Assembly: GCA_902635985.1 (NCBI GenBank)
Contig: CACPPZ010000004.1
Location: 1 to 64,000, forward strand
Direction: 5' to 3'
DNA from: Paracoccaceae bacterium
Lineage (GTDB): Bacteria > Pseudomonadota > Alphaproteobacteria > Rhodobacterales > Rhodobacteraceae
Length of the DNA stretch: 64,000 bases
Shown here piece by piece: positions 29,967 to 39,389 of the stretch. Both the position numbers and the translations under genes were made by a program. The notes beneath the pieces are model-generated. The model was not told the origin of the DNA and searched no databases. It saw nothing but the letters and a program-made list of their open reading frames with translations. Numbering within the stretch: position 1 is the first letter of the stretch; the number at the start of each line of letters is the position of its first letter.

Positions 29967-30001
29967 CATTATGAGAAAAGCTAAATCTTCTGAGGGGTGA
30001 G

Positions 30002-30814
30002 ATGGATGCGCGAAAGAAAATGAAAGACTTTAAACCAAATCGTATAGTTTGCTTAACAGAGGAAACCGTGGAAACATTATACTTACTCGGTGAGCAGGCC
30101 AGAATAGTTGGAGTAACAGGATACGCTGTAAGACCTCCAGAGGTACGTAAAGAAAAAGTCCGAGTTGGTGCCTTCACCAGCGCTGACATTCCCAAAATAC
30201 TATCGCTGAACCCTGACTTAGTTCTAACATTCTCAGACCTGCAAGCAGATATCGCGGCAGAATTAATTTTTAAAGGTATAGATGTCCATGCATTTAACCA
30301 AAGAAGTGTAGAGGGCATTTTATCAATGATTTCAATGATTGGTTCGCTTGTTGGAGCAAACGGTAAAGCTGAGAAGTTAATAAGGGATTATACCAAAAAA
30401 CTGGAAAGCCTGAGAAAGAGAAAAACAGAGGTTATAAAAGTATATATAGAAGAATGGGATGAGCCTTTGATATCAGGCATTTTATGGTTTTCAGAACTTG
30501 TGCAAATAGCGGGCGGCGTCGATGTTTTTGAAGATAAATCAAAAAATATAGATGCAAAAAGTAGGATACTGAACTCGGAAGAGGTAATTAGAGCCAATCC
30601 AGACGTTATAATTGCTTCTTGGTGTGGTAAAAAAGTCAGAAAAGAAAAAATTGCTGCAAGAAGTAATTGGAAATCAATAACCGCGGTAAAAAATGACTTA
30701 ATTTTTGAAATTAAGTCGCCACTAATTCTTCAGCCGGGACCCGCTGCACTTGGACCAGGATTAGATCAAATTCGCTGTATTTTGGACAATGCCAGAGACA
30801 AATTAAGAGGCTAG
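30002..30814 (+). CDS. BtuF-like (COG0614) cobalamin-binding protein without signal peptide
   Basis: 270 residues with the class III substrate-binding fold: RIVCLTEETVETLYLLGEQ at the N-terminus, PDLVLTFSDLQADIAAELI, a long connecting helix with KKLESLRKRK, and ANPDVIIASWCGKK in the second lobe. No signal peptide or membrane segment precedes the fold, and a good GAGGGG site supports the start at 30002, so a cytoplasmic location is expected. It follows btuD by 35 bases and precedes exbB by 4. Its role, perhaps as an intracellular corrinoid binder, is not known. Confidence 0.75.
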   Translation: MDARKKMKDFKPNRIVCLTEETVETLYLLGEQARIVGVTGYAVRPPEVRKEKVRVGAFTSADIPKILSLNPDLVLTFSDLQADIAAELIFKGIDVHAFNQRSVEGILSMISMIGSLVGANGKAEKLIRDYTKKLESLRKRKTEVIKVYIEEWDEPLISGILWFSELVQIAGGVDVFEDKSKNIDAKSRILNSEEVIRANPDVIIASWCGKKVRKEKIAARSNWKSITAVKNDLIFEIKSPLILQPGPAALGPGLDQIRCILDNARDKLRG

Positions 30815-30818
30815 CTTA

Positions 30819-31451
30819 ATGACTGAAATTCTAAATTTTCTAAATAAAGGTGGTCCAGCCCTGTGGATAATTTTTCTGCTATCCATAGTTCTGCTTTCAA
30901 GTATGTTTTATAAACTGTCACACTTGATAAAACTTGGCGTTTGGAATTCCAAGCGCACTAAATTAATCTTAGATGCCTGGAAATTAAATGATATTGAGTG
31001 TTTAAGAAAAGTTTTTTTAGACACCAATGGTATCAGAGAGACACTAGCTAAAAAAACCATACTCTCAATTATTGACGAAGCTTTATCAGAAGATAATGCT
31101 AGAGAAGAATGTGAGGCACAGGCAAGGAATAGCCTAAACCAAGCAAATAAGGGCCTAAGAACTATAGAGCTAATTTCTCATATAGCACCCTTGTTAGGTC
31201 TTTTGGGAACAGTTCTAGGCATGATAGAGGCTTTCCAAAGATTGCAAGAAAGTGGAAATCAAGCCGATCCAAGCATCTTAGCAGGAGGAATCTGGGAAGC
31301 CCTTCTTACCACTGCTGCAGGCATGGCAGTAGCCATTGTAGCAACAGTATCTTTGAGCTTTTTTGACAATATAATAGACAAACTTAGAAATGACTTGGAA
31401 GATTTAGCAACTCAGATATTTACTAGAAAGCCTGGTAGTTTAAGTGTTTGA
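30819..31451 (+). CDS. exbB: TolQ/ExbB-type proton channel subunit
   Basis: 210 residues with three membrane segments (about 14-32, 122-144 and 160-185) and the conserved ISHIAPLLGLLGTVLGMIEA and GIWEALLTTAAGMAVAI blocks of MotA/TolQ/ExbB channels. With ExbD and TonB it would energise BtuB. It starts 4 bases after the preceding gene and overlaps exbD by 8 bases. TolQ is an alternative name, but the B12 setting and the TonB gene favour ExbB. Confidence 0.88.
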   Translation: MTEILNFLNKGGPALWIIFLLSIVLLSSMFYKLSHLIKLGVWNSKRTKLILDAWKLNDIECLRKVFLDTNGIRETLAKKTILSIIDEALSEDNAREECEAQARNSLNQANKGLRTIELISHIAPLLGLLGTVLGMIEAFQRLQESGNQADPSILAGGIWEALLTTAAGMAVAIVATVSLSFFDNIIDKLRNDLEDLATQIFTRKPGSLSV

Positions 31452-31830
31452 TTTCCAACGATCATTTCATCGACGAAGGCCTTCGCTAACGCCCATAATT
31501 GATGTGGTATTTCTCTTGTTGGTTTTTTTTATGTTGGCATCGACTTTTAACGTAGACAAGAAAGTAAATCTTCTATCTGAAATCATGAATGGCAGTTCTC
31601 ATTACGATGAGAACCCCAGACTTATTGAAATAAAGAGTGACAAGTTGCTAATAAATGGAGTGGAAGCAGATGATCATGTTGCAATAAAAAGATTAGAAGA
31701 GATTACACAAGATCTTTCGCAAATAATAATTGTCAAAGTGCTTGCAGATACTTCAACCCAAAGAATGTTAGATGTAATTGAATTACTCAAATCCAGTGGT
31801 TTTTCCAATTTAAAACTGGGCGGAAAGTAA
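31444..31830 (+). CDS. exbD: ExbD/TolR family protein (first copy)
   Basis: 128 residues starting with GTG at 31444. One N-terminal membrane segment contains TPIIDVVFLLLVFFML, with the proton-carrying Asp of ExbD. The periplasmic part ends in the usual alpha-beta domain. It is one of two adjacent exbD-like genes, separated by a single base. Confidence 0.88.
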   Translation: MFDFQRSFHRRRPSLTPIIDVVFLLLVFFMLASTFNVDKKVNLLSEIMNGSSHYDENPRLIEIKSDKLLINGVEADDHVAIKRLEEITQDLSQIIIVKVLADTSTQRMLDVIELLKSSGFSNLKLGGK

Positions 31831-31831
31831 T

Positions 31832-32218
31832 ATGCGTTTTGCTGTAAACCCCGGTAGAGTAAAAAAAGAGTCCATCATCCCGATGGTAAACGTTATTTTT
31901 CTGCTACTAATTTTTTTCTTGATGACTTCTAGTTTCATTATTCCAAATCCTTTTGAACTCGAGAAACCTTATGCCGATAGTTCAAATAAAATCAGTACTG
32001 AAGAGCGACTGTATATATCGAGAACAGGAAAGGTGTTTATATCAAATCTAGATAATGAAAATGCTTGGTTGTATTTAGAGCAAAGCATACCAAAAAAATT
32101 GCTTTTGGTAGCAGATAGTAGTTTCTCAGCTCAAGATTTGTTAGATATTTCAGAAAAATTAAAAGAGTTAGGTGTTATTGAAATAAATCTATTGACCAAC
32201 CAGAGGAATGAAAAATGA
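31832..32218 (+). CDS. ExbD/TolR family protein (second copy)
   Basis: 128 residues with a single membrane segment PMVNVIFLLLIFFLMTSS. The ExbD proton-carrying aspartate is replaced by asparagine here (MVNV instead of IIDV), so this copy may be a structural partner and not the proton-conducting one. It begins one base after the first exbD and overlaps tonB by 4 bases. Two exbD genes in one TonB system are common. Confidence 0.82.
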   Translation: MRFAVNPGRVKKESIIPMVNVIFLLLIFFLMTSSFIIPNPFELEKPYADSSNKISTEERLYISRTGKVFISNLDNENAWLYLEQSIPKKLLLVADSSFSAQDLLDISEKLKELGVIEINLLTNQRNEK

Positions 32219-32864
32219 AATTGCGAGCCTGGTTGTTCTTCGTCGGCGCCTCAACCATACTGCACATGTTCGGACTGTCGCTTTACGTGTCATTCCAAGA
32301 CAAAATTACGCCTAGCATAGAAGGCTACACTTCGAAACTAGAAATTGTAAGTGACACAGAATTATCTTTGCTGAAAAAATGGAGCACTCCTCCAAGTTTA
32401 AACTCAAATAATCAGCCGCTGGCTCCTCAGGCAAACAATGATCATCCACCAGTCCAATGGCCAAACGCTAATTCAAAATTAATTTATCAAAAAACTCCAT
32501 ACCAGTTAAAGGTACCGATAACCAAAAATAATAGTATCCCAAAAATTATTAAAAATAACAGACCAGTATCGGATTTAAACTTCACTATTAGAAAGCCAAT
32601 CAGTCCGACAGCCATGAAAAATTATGATAAAGCATATATCGCGCTGTAGAGAATCCAATTGGAGTTAGAGGTGAAGCAAGTGTTTCAATGGAGCTGACTA
32701 TTTCAAAAAATGGTGATCTATTAAATGTTAAAATTATCAAGAGCTCAGGTAATGTAAGATTTGCTAAAGCAGCTCAAAGAGCCACTCAACTTGCAAACTA
32801 TCCAAGAGCTCCTTCGTCATTCACTCAAGAGAAGAAAACTTTCAAGATTAAGTTAATTCTGTAA
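32215..32864 (+). pseudogene. tonB: TonB-like energy transducer, C-terminal domain in another frame
   Basis: The first frame gives 144 residues: a membrane anchor at about 5-25 and a proline- and asparagine-rich periplasmic stretch, ending at a TAG at 32647-32649. The TonB C-terminal domain continues in the frame one base back, from about 32640 to a TAA at 32862-32864: GVRGEASVSMELTISKNGD, then IKSSGNVRFAKAAQRA and YPRAP. That frame is closed upstream by TAA at 32628-32630, so the break lies between 32631 and 32649. Either one base is missing (or two extra), by error or mutation, or frameshifting joins the parts. Confidence 0.75.
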
Positions 32865-32930
32865 TTTGAATATTTAAAAAAATAATATTTCACTCAAAAT
32901 TTACTATTAATAGAAAATAAATTTCAGTTA

Positions 32931-35270
32931 TTAAAATACATCCTCTGGTCTGCAAACAAATTTCGAAACCACTCGTTTTGAACCTGCCTTTTCAAATTCA
33001 ATATGCAATTTGTCCCCTTCAATATCTAAGACGGTCCCATATCCAAATTTCTGATGAAATACACGCTCACTAACTTCATAGATTTGGTTGGATGTGCTAT
33101 CAATTATGATCCCTTTACTTTCAATAGGCTGAGAAAGAGCATACTGATTTTTATTTTTTTGCAGTCGCCTCCAACCCGGGCTATCATATCCATCTGCCTG
33201 AAACGCCTCATTATCTAAAGTTGAATTATTCGCTTCAAAATCAGATGCGCCACCATAAAGACCTGAAGGTGTAAGTATATCAACGTGCTGCTCCGGTAAT
33301 TCATCAATAAATCTTGATGGCATTGAAGATTGCCATTGGCCAAAAACACGGCGATTACCCGCAAAAGAAATATAGCAAGCTTGCTCTGATCTTGTTATTC
33401 CAACATAAGCCAATCTCCTTTCCTCCTCTAAACCAACCACACCACTTTCGTCCATACTTCTCTGAGAAGGGAAAAGGCCATCCTCCCAGCCGGGTAAAAA
33501 AACTACTGGGAATTCAAGGCCTTTAGCTGCATGTAGGGTCATTAACGAAACTTTCTGCTCAAACTCTTCACTTTCGTTCTCCATTATTAGGCTGACATGC
33601 TCCAAGAACCCTTGTAAATTTTCAAAATCTTCTAATGCTTTTACAAGTTCTTTGAGGTTTTCCAGCCGCCCAGCAGCTTCTGGCGTTTTATCGTTTTGCC
33701 ACATTTCTGTATAGCCGCTTTCATCAAGAATCTGACCGGCCAATTCGACATGATTAATATTTTTCTGCAAGATAAATGAATTCCAACGATCTAAGTTTTT
33801 TAAGAATAAATCGAGCTGAATACCAGCTTTACCGGACAAGCCTTTTTCGTCTAATAACAAGCGAGCACCCCTAACCAGTGATATTCGATTGTCTCTGGCA
33901 ACCTGCTGAATTTTCTGTTGAGCTTTTGCGCCAATGCCTCTTTTTGGAGTGTTTACAATCCTCTCAAAAGCCAAATCATCGCTTAAGCTCAAACCTAATC
34001 GAAAGTAAGCCATTGCATCACGTATTTCCATACGCTCGTAGAACCTTGGACCGCCAATTACCCTATACGGCAAACCAATAGTAAGAAATCTATCCTCAAA
34101 AGCACGCATCTGATGACTTGCCCGCACTAAAATAGCAATTTCGTCGAGGCCATCTATAGTGTAATTTCTATTTTCCAGCTGGACAGACTCTATTTCATCG
34201 CCGATCCAGCGAGCTTCTTCCTCCCCATCCCAGTGGCCAATTAAGCGAACTTTTTCTCCATCTTCATTTTTCGTCCAAAGATTTTTACCAAGGCGATCTT
34301 TATTCCCAGAAATTACTGCACTAGCTGCTGCTAAAATATGTGGAGTTGATCTGTAATTTTGTTCCAACCGTACAATTTTTGCATCAATAAAATCTTTATC
34401 AAATCTGAGAATATTTCCTACTTCAGCACCACGCCATCCATAAATAGATTGATCATCATCGCCAACACAACATATGTTTTTGTGGTTTTGTGCTAACAAT
34501 CTGAGCCATAAGTATTGGGCGACATTAGTATCTTGGTATTCGTCAACAAGAATATATTTGAACCACTTTTGATACTTAGAAAGTATCTCAGCATTTTTTT
34601 GAAAGAGCTCTACAACAAGTAAAATTAAATCACCAAAATCTACAGCATTGAACTCGCGCAACCTTTGTTGGTACTGGGAATATAATTCAGTGCCTATATT
34701 ATCAAAGGCGTTAGCATGTGAGGCCGGTACCGATTCAGGTAGCCACCCTCTATTTTTCCACCCATCAATTAAACTTGCTAGATGTCTAGCTGGCCAACGT
34801 TTATCATCTACATTGGCAGCTTTTATTAGCTGTTTCAGAAGCCTTAACTGATCATCAGTATCCAATATTGTGAAATTATTCTTTAAATGGGCTAACTCTG
34901 CGTGTCGGCGCAAAAGCTTTACACAAACCGAATGAAACGTTCCAAGCCACGGCATTCCTTCGACGGGTCGACCCAATGTACTTGCAACCCGACTTTTCAT
35001 TTCTAGAGCTGCCTTGTTTGTAAAAGTCACTGCCAGTATCTCGTTTGGTCGAGCACTTCCAGTATTTAACAAATGCACAATTCTTGCAGTCAAAGCTTTC
35101 GTTTTACCTGTTCCTGCACCAGCCAACATCAAAACTGGCCCCTCTAACGCCTCTACAGCAGTTCTTTGGGCTTCATTTAATTCTTGCAAATACGGCTCAG
35201 ACCTAGCTTTCATTGCACGGACTGAAAGCTTGTTTGAAGATTCAATCATATTTTTTGAGTTCTGACTCAT
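32931..35270 (-). CDS. uvrD: ATP-dependent DNA helicase UvrD/PcrA type
   Basis: 779 residues, a full-length superfamily 1A helicase. Motif I is GAGTGKTKALTARI (about residues 53-66), motif II is the DEYQDTN region, motif III GDDDQSIYGWRGA, motif IV QNYRSTPHIL, motif V TLHAAKGLEFPVVF and motif VI EERRLAYVGITRS. The C-terminal FGYGTVLDIEG segment is the Tudor-like tail of PcrA/UvrD. It unwinds DNA in excision repair and clears replication forks. It is convergent with the B12 operon. Confidence 0.95.
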   Translation of the reverse strand: MSQNSKNMIESSNKLSVRAMKARSEPYLQELNEAQRTAVEALEGPVLMLAGAGTGKTKALTARIVHLLNTGSARPNEILAVTFTNKAALEMKSRVASTLGRPVEGMPWLGTFHSVCVKLLRRHAELAHLKNNFTILDTDDQLRLLKQLIKAANVDDKRWPARHLASLIDGWKNRGWLPESVPASHANAFDNIGTELYSQYQQRLREFNAVDFGDLILLVVELFQKNAEILSKYQKWFKYILVDEYQDTNVAQYLWLRLLAQNHKNICCVGDDDQSIYGWRGAEVGNILRFDKDFIDAKIVRLEQNYRSTPHILAAASAVISGNKDRLGKNLWTKNEDGEKVRLIGHWDGEEEARWIGDEIESVQLENRNYTIDGLDEIAILVRASHQMRAFEDRFLTIGLPYRVIGGPRFYERMEIRDAMAYFRLGLSLSDDLAFERIVNTPKRGIGAKAQQKIQQVARDNRISLVRGARLLLDEKGLSGKAGIQLDLFLKNLDRWNSFILQKNINHVELAGQILDESGYTEMWQNDKTPEAAGRLENLKELVKALEDFENLQGFLEHVSLIMENESEEFEQKVSLMTLHAAKGLEFPVVFLPGWEDGLFPSQRSMDESGVVGLEEERRLAYVGITRSEQACYISFAGNRRVFGQWQSSMPSRFIDELPEQHVDILTPSGLYGGASDFEANNSTLDNEAFQADGYDSPGWRRLQKNKNQYALSQPIESKGIIIDSTSNQIYEVSERVFHQKFGYGTVLDIEGDKLHIEFEKAGSKRVVSKFVCRPEDVF

Positions 35271-35543
35271 AGAAACCTTTTAGACATATATTTTAAATTT
35301 GAAAAGATATGTTCTTAATTTGTTCTTCTAGATTTCACAAATTTATTTTTAGGCAAAAAATACACTGCCCATGGCAGCCATCAAGAATTAATAAACCATA
35401 TGGTTTAAAATATATAAAATACCAAATAAATCGATCTAATTTACTGAAAAAAGATTTCAAAATGTATTGACACTTTTTTTATGTTCTGCAACGCAGCAGG
35501 GTAAAGGTGTATTTTGTAGAATTAAGAATACAAGGATGTTCCA

Positions 35544-38500
35544 ATGCCCGACTTCAATAAAATTCTCATAGCAAACCGCGGCGAGATTGCGATCCGAATT
35601 ATGCGAGCTGCAAATGAAATGGGTAAAAAAACCGTAGCCGTTTTTGCTGAAGAAGATAAATTGGGGCTGCACAGATTCAAAGCGGATGAAGCCTATAGAA
35701 TTGGCCATGGGTTGGGACCAGTGGCTGCTTATCTTTCAATCGATGAAATTATACGCGTAGCTCGAGATAGCGGAGCAGACGCAATCCATCCAGGCTACGG
35801 TTTACTTTCTGAAAACCCTAACTTGGTTGATGCGTGCGAAAGAAACGGAATCGTATTTATCGGGCCACAAGCCGCAACAATGAGAGCATTAGGTGATAAA
35901 GCCAGCGCAAGAAGAGTCGCAGTCGAAGCAGACGTGCCAGTAATTCCAGCCACAGAAGTCTTAGGTGATGACATGTCAGTCATCAAGTCTCAAGCAGCTG
36001 AAATTGGTTATCCTTTAATGCTCAAAGCTTCATGGGGCGGTGGGGGTCGAGGAATGCGTCCAATCGAACACCCAGATGAGTTGGAAGATAAAGTATTAGA
36101 GGGACGAAGGGAAGCGGAGTCAGCCTTTGGGAATGGTGAAGGTTATCTGGAAAAAATGATTATTCGTGCTCGCCACGTAGAAGTACAAATTCTAGGCGAT
36201 AAGCATGGTGAGATTTATCATCTTTGGGAACGAGATTGCTCAGTACAACGGAGAAACCAAAAGGTGGTTGAGCGGGCGCCCGCACCGTATCTAACACAAA
36301 AGCAGCGCGAAACTCTTTGTGATTTAGGTAGAAGGATCTGTGCTCATGTAAACTATGAATGCGCTGGTACTGTTGAATTCCTAATGGATATGGATACGGA
36401 AGAATTTTACTTCATAGAGGTAAACCCGAGAGTACAGGTAGAGCACACAGTGACTGAAGAGGTAACTGGAATAGATATTGTACAAGCTCAAATTCTTATT
36501 GCTGAAGGTAAAACGATAAATGAAGCAACTGGTAAAGCTAACCAAAGTGAAGTGACATTAAACGGGCATGCTTTGCAAACAAGAATAACTACTGAAGACC
36601 CTCAGAACAACTTCATCCCAGATTATGGCCGTATAACCGCTTTTAGATCTGCTACAGGTATGGGAATTAGGCTTGATGGAGGCACTGCATATGCTGGGGG
36701 CGTAATTACTCGATATTATGACTCTTTATTGGTAAAAGTAACAGCATGGGCACCCACACCAGGCAAGGCTATCGCTCGAATGGATCGTGCATTGAGGGAG
36801 TTTAGGATAAGGGGGGTCTCCACAAATATAGCTTTTGTGGAAAATTTACTGAAAAACAATGTATTTTTATCAAATGAATATACCACCAAATTTATTGATA
36901 CGACCCCAGATCTCTTTAACTTTGACAAACGAAGAGATAGAGGAACTAAAGTTCTTACATATATAGCAGATGTAAGCGTAAATGGTCATCCAGAAACTAA
37001 AGACAGGCCCCTACCAAATTTTGATGCTCCAACTCCAATTTCTCCTAATCCAGTTGGTGAAATGAGCTATGGGACGCGAAATTTACTGGAGCAAAAAGGT
37101 CCTGGAGCGGTCGCAGATTGGGTTTTGAAACAAAGACAACTGCTATTAACTGATACAACAATGCGCGATGGTCATCAGTCGTTACTCGCAACAAGAATGC
37201 GCTCGGTGGATATGATACGAGTTGCACCAGCTTACGCATCAAATTTACCATCACTTTTCTCTATTGAATGCTGGGGCGGGGCAACCTTCGATGTTGCTTA
37301 CAGGTTCTTACAAGAATGCCCATGGCAGCGTTTAAGAGATATACGAGCTCAAATGCCAAACCTTATGACGCAAATGTTATTACGCGCATCAAATGGTGTT
37401 GGCTACACAAATTATCCAGATAATGTTGTGCAATCGTTTGTAGCTGAAGCATCAAAAGGTATCGACGTATTTCGTGTTTTCGACAGCCTCAATTGGGTTG
37501 AGAACATGCGGATTGCCATGGATGCTGTATTGGAAAGTGGAAAAATTTGCGAAGGCACAATATGCTATACTGGAGATATTTTAAATCCAGATCGATCTAA
37601 GTATAATTTAAAATATTATGTGAACATGGCTAAAGATCTTCAGAAAGCAGGTGCGCATTTTCTTGGATTGAAGGATATGGCGGGTCTATTAAAGCCGGCT
37701 GCTGCGCGTCAACTTGTTAAGGCACTTAAAGAAGAAGTAGGATTGCCAATTCATTTTCATACTCACGACACCTCTGGCATTGCAGGCGCTACCATCCTAG
37801 CTGCAGCAGACGCTGGCGTAGATGTAGTTGATACCGCGATGGATGCATTTTCGGGTGGAACTTCACAACCTTGTATGGGTTCGATCGTTGAAGCCCTGCA
37901 TAACTCCGAGCGAGATACTGGAATAAATATCGAGAATTTGCGAGAAATTAGCGATTATTGGGGGCAAGTAAGAGCTCAGTATGCCGCTTTTGAAAGTGGC
38001 CTATCGTCACCAGCGTCAGAGGTTTATTTACATGAAATGCCCGGAGGGCAATTTACAAACTTAAAAGCTCAAGCGCGATCAATGGGCATGGAAGAAAAAT
38101 GGCATGATATTGCCGAGACATATGCGGACGTTAACCAAATGTTCGGTGATATCGTAAAGGTGACCCCATCTTCAAAAGTAGTAGGAGACATGGCTCTAAT
38201 GATGGTTGCTCAAAATCTAAACCGTGAAGATGTCGAAAATCCAAATATAGACGTCGCCTTCCCTGAAAGTGTTGTGGATATGCTCAAAGGAAACCTAGGC
38301 CAGCCACCTGGGGGCTTTCCAAAGCACATAGTTACAAAAGCTTTGAAAGGTGAAAAACCAAATTTAGATCGACCAGGTAAAAATCTGGATTTGATAGATC
38401 TTGAAAAAACACGGCAAGAGCTTTCTCGCAAGCTTGATGGCATGAAAATTGATGACGAAGACTTAAATGGGTACTTAATGTATCCAAAAGTTTTCTTAGA

Positions 38501-38981
38501 CTACATGGAACGGCATCTTACTTATGGCCCAGTAAGAACTCTACCAACAAAAACTTTTTTCTATGGCATGAACTCAGGCGATGAAATAAGTTTGGAGATC
38601 GATCCGGGGAAAACATTAGAAATAAGAATGCAAGCGATCGGTGAGACTGATGAAAATGGCGAAGTAAAAGTTTTCTTCGAACTCAATGGACAGCCAAGAG
38701 TAATTAGGGTTCCAAATAGATTAGTAACTTCTGAAACTACATCACGACCAAAAGCGGATCCTGATAATTCTAGCCACATAGGAGCCCCTATGCCTGGTGT
38801 GATTTCCACGGTAAGCGTAATTGAAGGGCAGACAGTCAAAAAGGGTGACCTTCTATTAACAATTGAAGCTATGAAAATGGAAACTGGTATACATGTCGAG
38901 CGGGACGCAAAAATTAAGGCTGTTCACGTTAAAGCTGCGACGCAAATTGACGCAAAAGATTTAATCGTGGAGTTGGAGTAG
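35544..38981 (+). CDS. pyc: Pyruvate carboxylase
   Basis: 1145 residues, full length for the single-chain enzyme. The biotin carboxylase part (1-450) begins KILIANRGEIAIRIMRAA and holds SWGGGGRGMR and EVNPRVQVEHTVTEE. The carboxyltransferase domain (about 530-800) starts at LLTDTTMRDGHQSLLATRMR and has the THDTSG motif. The biotinyl lysine in EAMKMETG is near residue 1111. It makes oxaloacetate from pyruvate and bicarbonate to refill the TCA cycle. ATG with AAGGA upstream. Confidence 0.98.
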   Translation: MPDFNKILIANRGEIAIRIMRAANEMGKKTVAVFAEEDKLGLHRFKADEAYRIGHGLGPVAAYLSIDEIIRVARDSGADAIHPGYGLLSENPNLVDACERNGIVFIGPQAATMRALGDKASARRVAVEADVPVIPATEVLGDDMSVIKSQAAEIGYPLMLKASWGGGGRGMRPIEHPDELEDKVLEGRREAESAFGNGEGYLEKMIIRARHVEVQILGDKHGEIYHLWERDCSVQRRNQKVVERAPAPYLTQKQRETLCDLGRRICAHVNYECAGTVEFLMDMDTEEFYFIEVNPRVQVEHTVTEEVTGIDIVQAQILIAEGKTINEATGKANQSEVTLNGHALQTRITTEDPQNNFIPDYGRITAFRSATGMGIRLDGGTAYAGGVITRYYDSLLVKVTAWAPTPGKAIARMDRALREFRIRGVSTNIAFVENLLKNNVFLSNEYTTKFIDTTPDLFNFDKRRDRGTKVLTYIADVSVNGHPETKDRPLPNFDAPTPISPNPVGEMSYGTRNLLEQKGPGAVADWVLKQRQLLLTDTTMRDGHQSLLATRMRSVDMIRVAPAYASNLPSLFSIECWGGATFDVAYRFLQECPWQRLRDIRAQMPNLMTQMLLRASNGVGYTNYPDNVVQSFVAEASKGIDVFRVFDSLNWVENMRIAMDAVLESGKICEGTICYTGDILNPDRSKYNLKYYVNMAKDLQKAGAHFLGLKDMAGLLKPAAARQLVKALKEEVGLPIHFHTHDTSGIAGATILAAADAGVDVVDTAMDAFSGGTSQPCMGSIVEALHNSERDTGINIENLREISDYWGQVRAQYAAFESGLSSPASEVYLHEMPGGQFTNLKAQARSMGMEEKWHDIAETYADVNQMFGDIVKVTPSSKVVGDMALMMVAQNLNREDVENPNIDVAFPESVVDMLKGNLGQPPGGFPKHIVTKALKGEKPNLDRPGKNLDLIDLEKTRQELSRKLDGMKIDDEDLNGYLMYPKVFLDYMERHLTYGPVRTLPTKTFFYGMNSGDEISLEIDPGKTLEIRMQAIGETDENGEVKVFFELNGQPRVIRVPNRLVTSETTSRPKADPDNSSHIGAPMPGVISTVSVIEGQTVKKGDLLLTIEAMKMETGIHVERDAKIKAVHVKAATQIDAKDLIVELE

Positions 38982-39031
38982 ACGGTTCATCCCGATACTA
39001 ATACATATTTACACAGTAATTCATTTTATGC

Positions 39032-39060
39032 TTGCGGTTACAAACGGTTCTTTATAAATA
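39032..39060 (+). promoter_or_regulatory. Candidate promoter of tRNA-Gly
   Basis: TTGCGG (39032-39037) and TAAATA (39055-39060) are exactly 17 bases apart, with the tRNA 5' end 18 bases after the -10 box. Confidence 0.45.
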
Positions 39061-39077
39061 CCGAGATACCCAAGGAT

Positions 39078-39152
39078 GCGGGCGTAGCTCAGGGGTAGAG
39101 CGTTACCTTGCCAAGGTAAATGTCGTGAGTTCGAATCTCATCGCCCGCTCCA
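39078..39152 (+). tRNA. tRNA-Gly(GCC)
   Basis: The acceptor GCGGGCG pairs with CGCCCGC; the D stem is GCTC/GAGC. The anticodon stem TTACC/GGTAA holds the loop TTGCCAA with anticodon GCC (39110-39112). The T arm GTGAG-TTCGAAT-CTCAT and an encoded CCA are complete. From the first base of the anticodon loop to the CCA, the sequence is repeated at 41515-41559. Confidence 0.98.
39108..39152 (+). repeat. Left attachment site (attL core) in tRNA-Gly
   Basis: 45 bases identical to 41515-41559, starting at the first base of the anticodon loop and ending with CCA. This is the classic core for tyrosine integrases that use tRNA genes. Confidence 0.85.
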
Positions 39153-39211
39153 TAAATACCTGAAATTAAACACTTTTTTAGTAAAAAAAATTTAACATTC
39201 ATATTTTAGAA

Positions 39212-39363
39212 TGTGTCTTCCCAACTGTCTTCCCAAGTGAATCTCTAAAATTTGCTCTGTCTTCCCACTTTTTAGCGTATTTTTGTGTGACTCATTTGCA
39301 ATATGCAGAAATATTATTAAAAGGTGTTTTTTGTCTTCCCAAGCTCGATTAGTGTCTTCCCAA
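39212..39363 (+). repeat. Five copies of TGTCTTCCCAA, candidate integrase arm sites
   Basis: TGTCTTCCCAA begins at 39212, 39224, 39332 and 39353, and TGTCTTCCCAC at 39258, all in the same orientation. They start about 60 bases inside the element from attL. One more copy begins at 41364 near attR. This is the arrangement of arm-type integrase sites on both sides of a core. Confidence 0.6.
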
Positions 39364-39389
39364 AACAAAACACGAAAAGGAATATTGAA

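Noticed and set aside
29893..30318. A 141-codon minus-strand ORF
   Set aside because: It overlaps the end of btuD and the start of the signal-less binding protein on the other strand and has no recognisable features.
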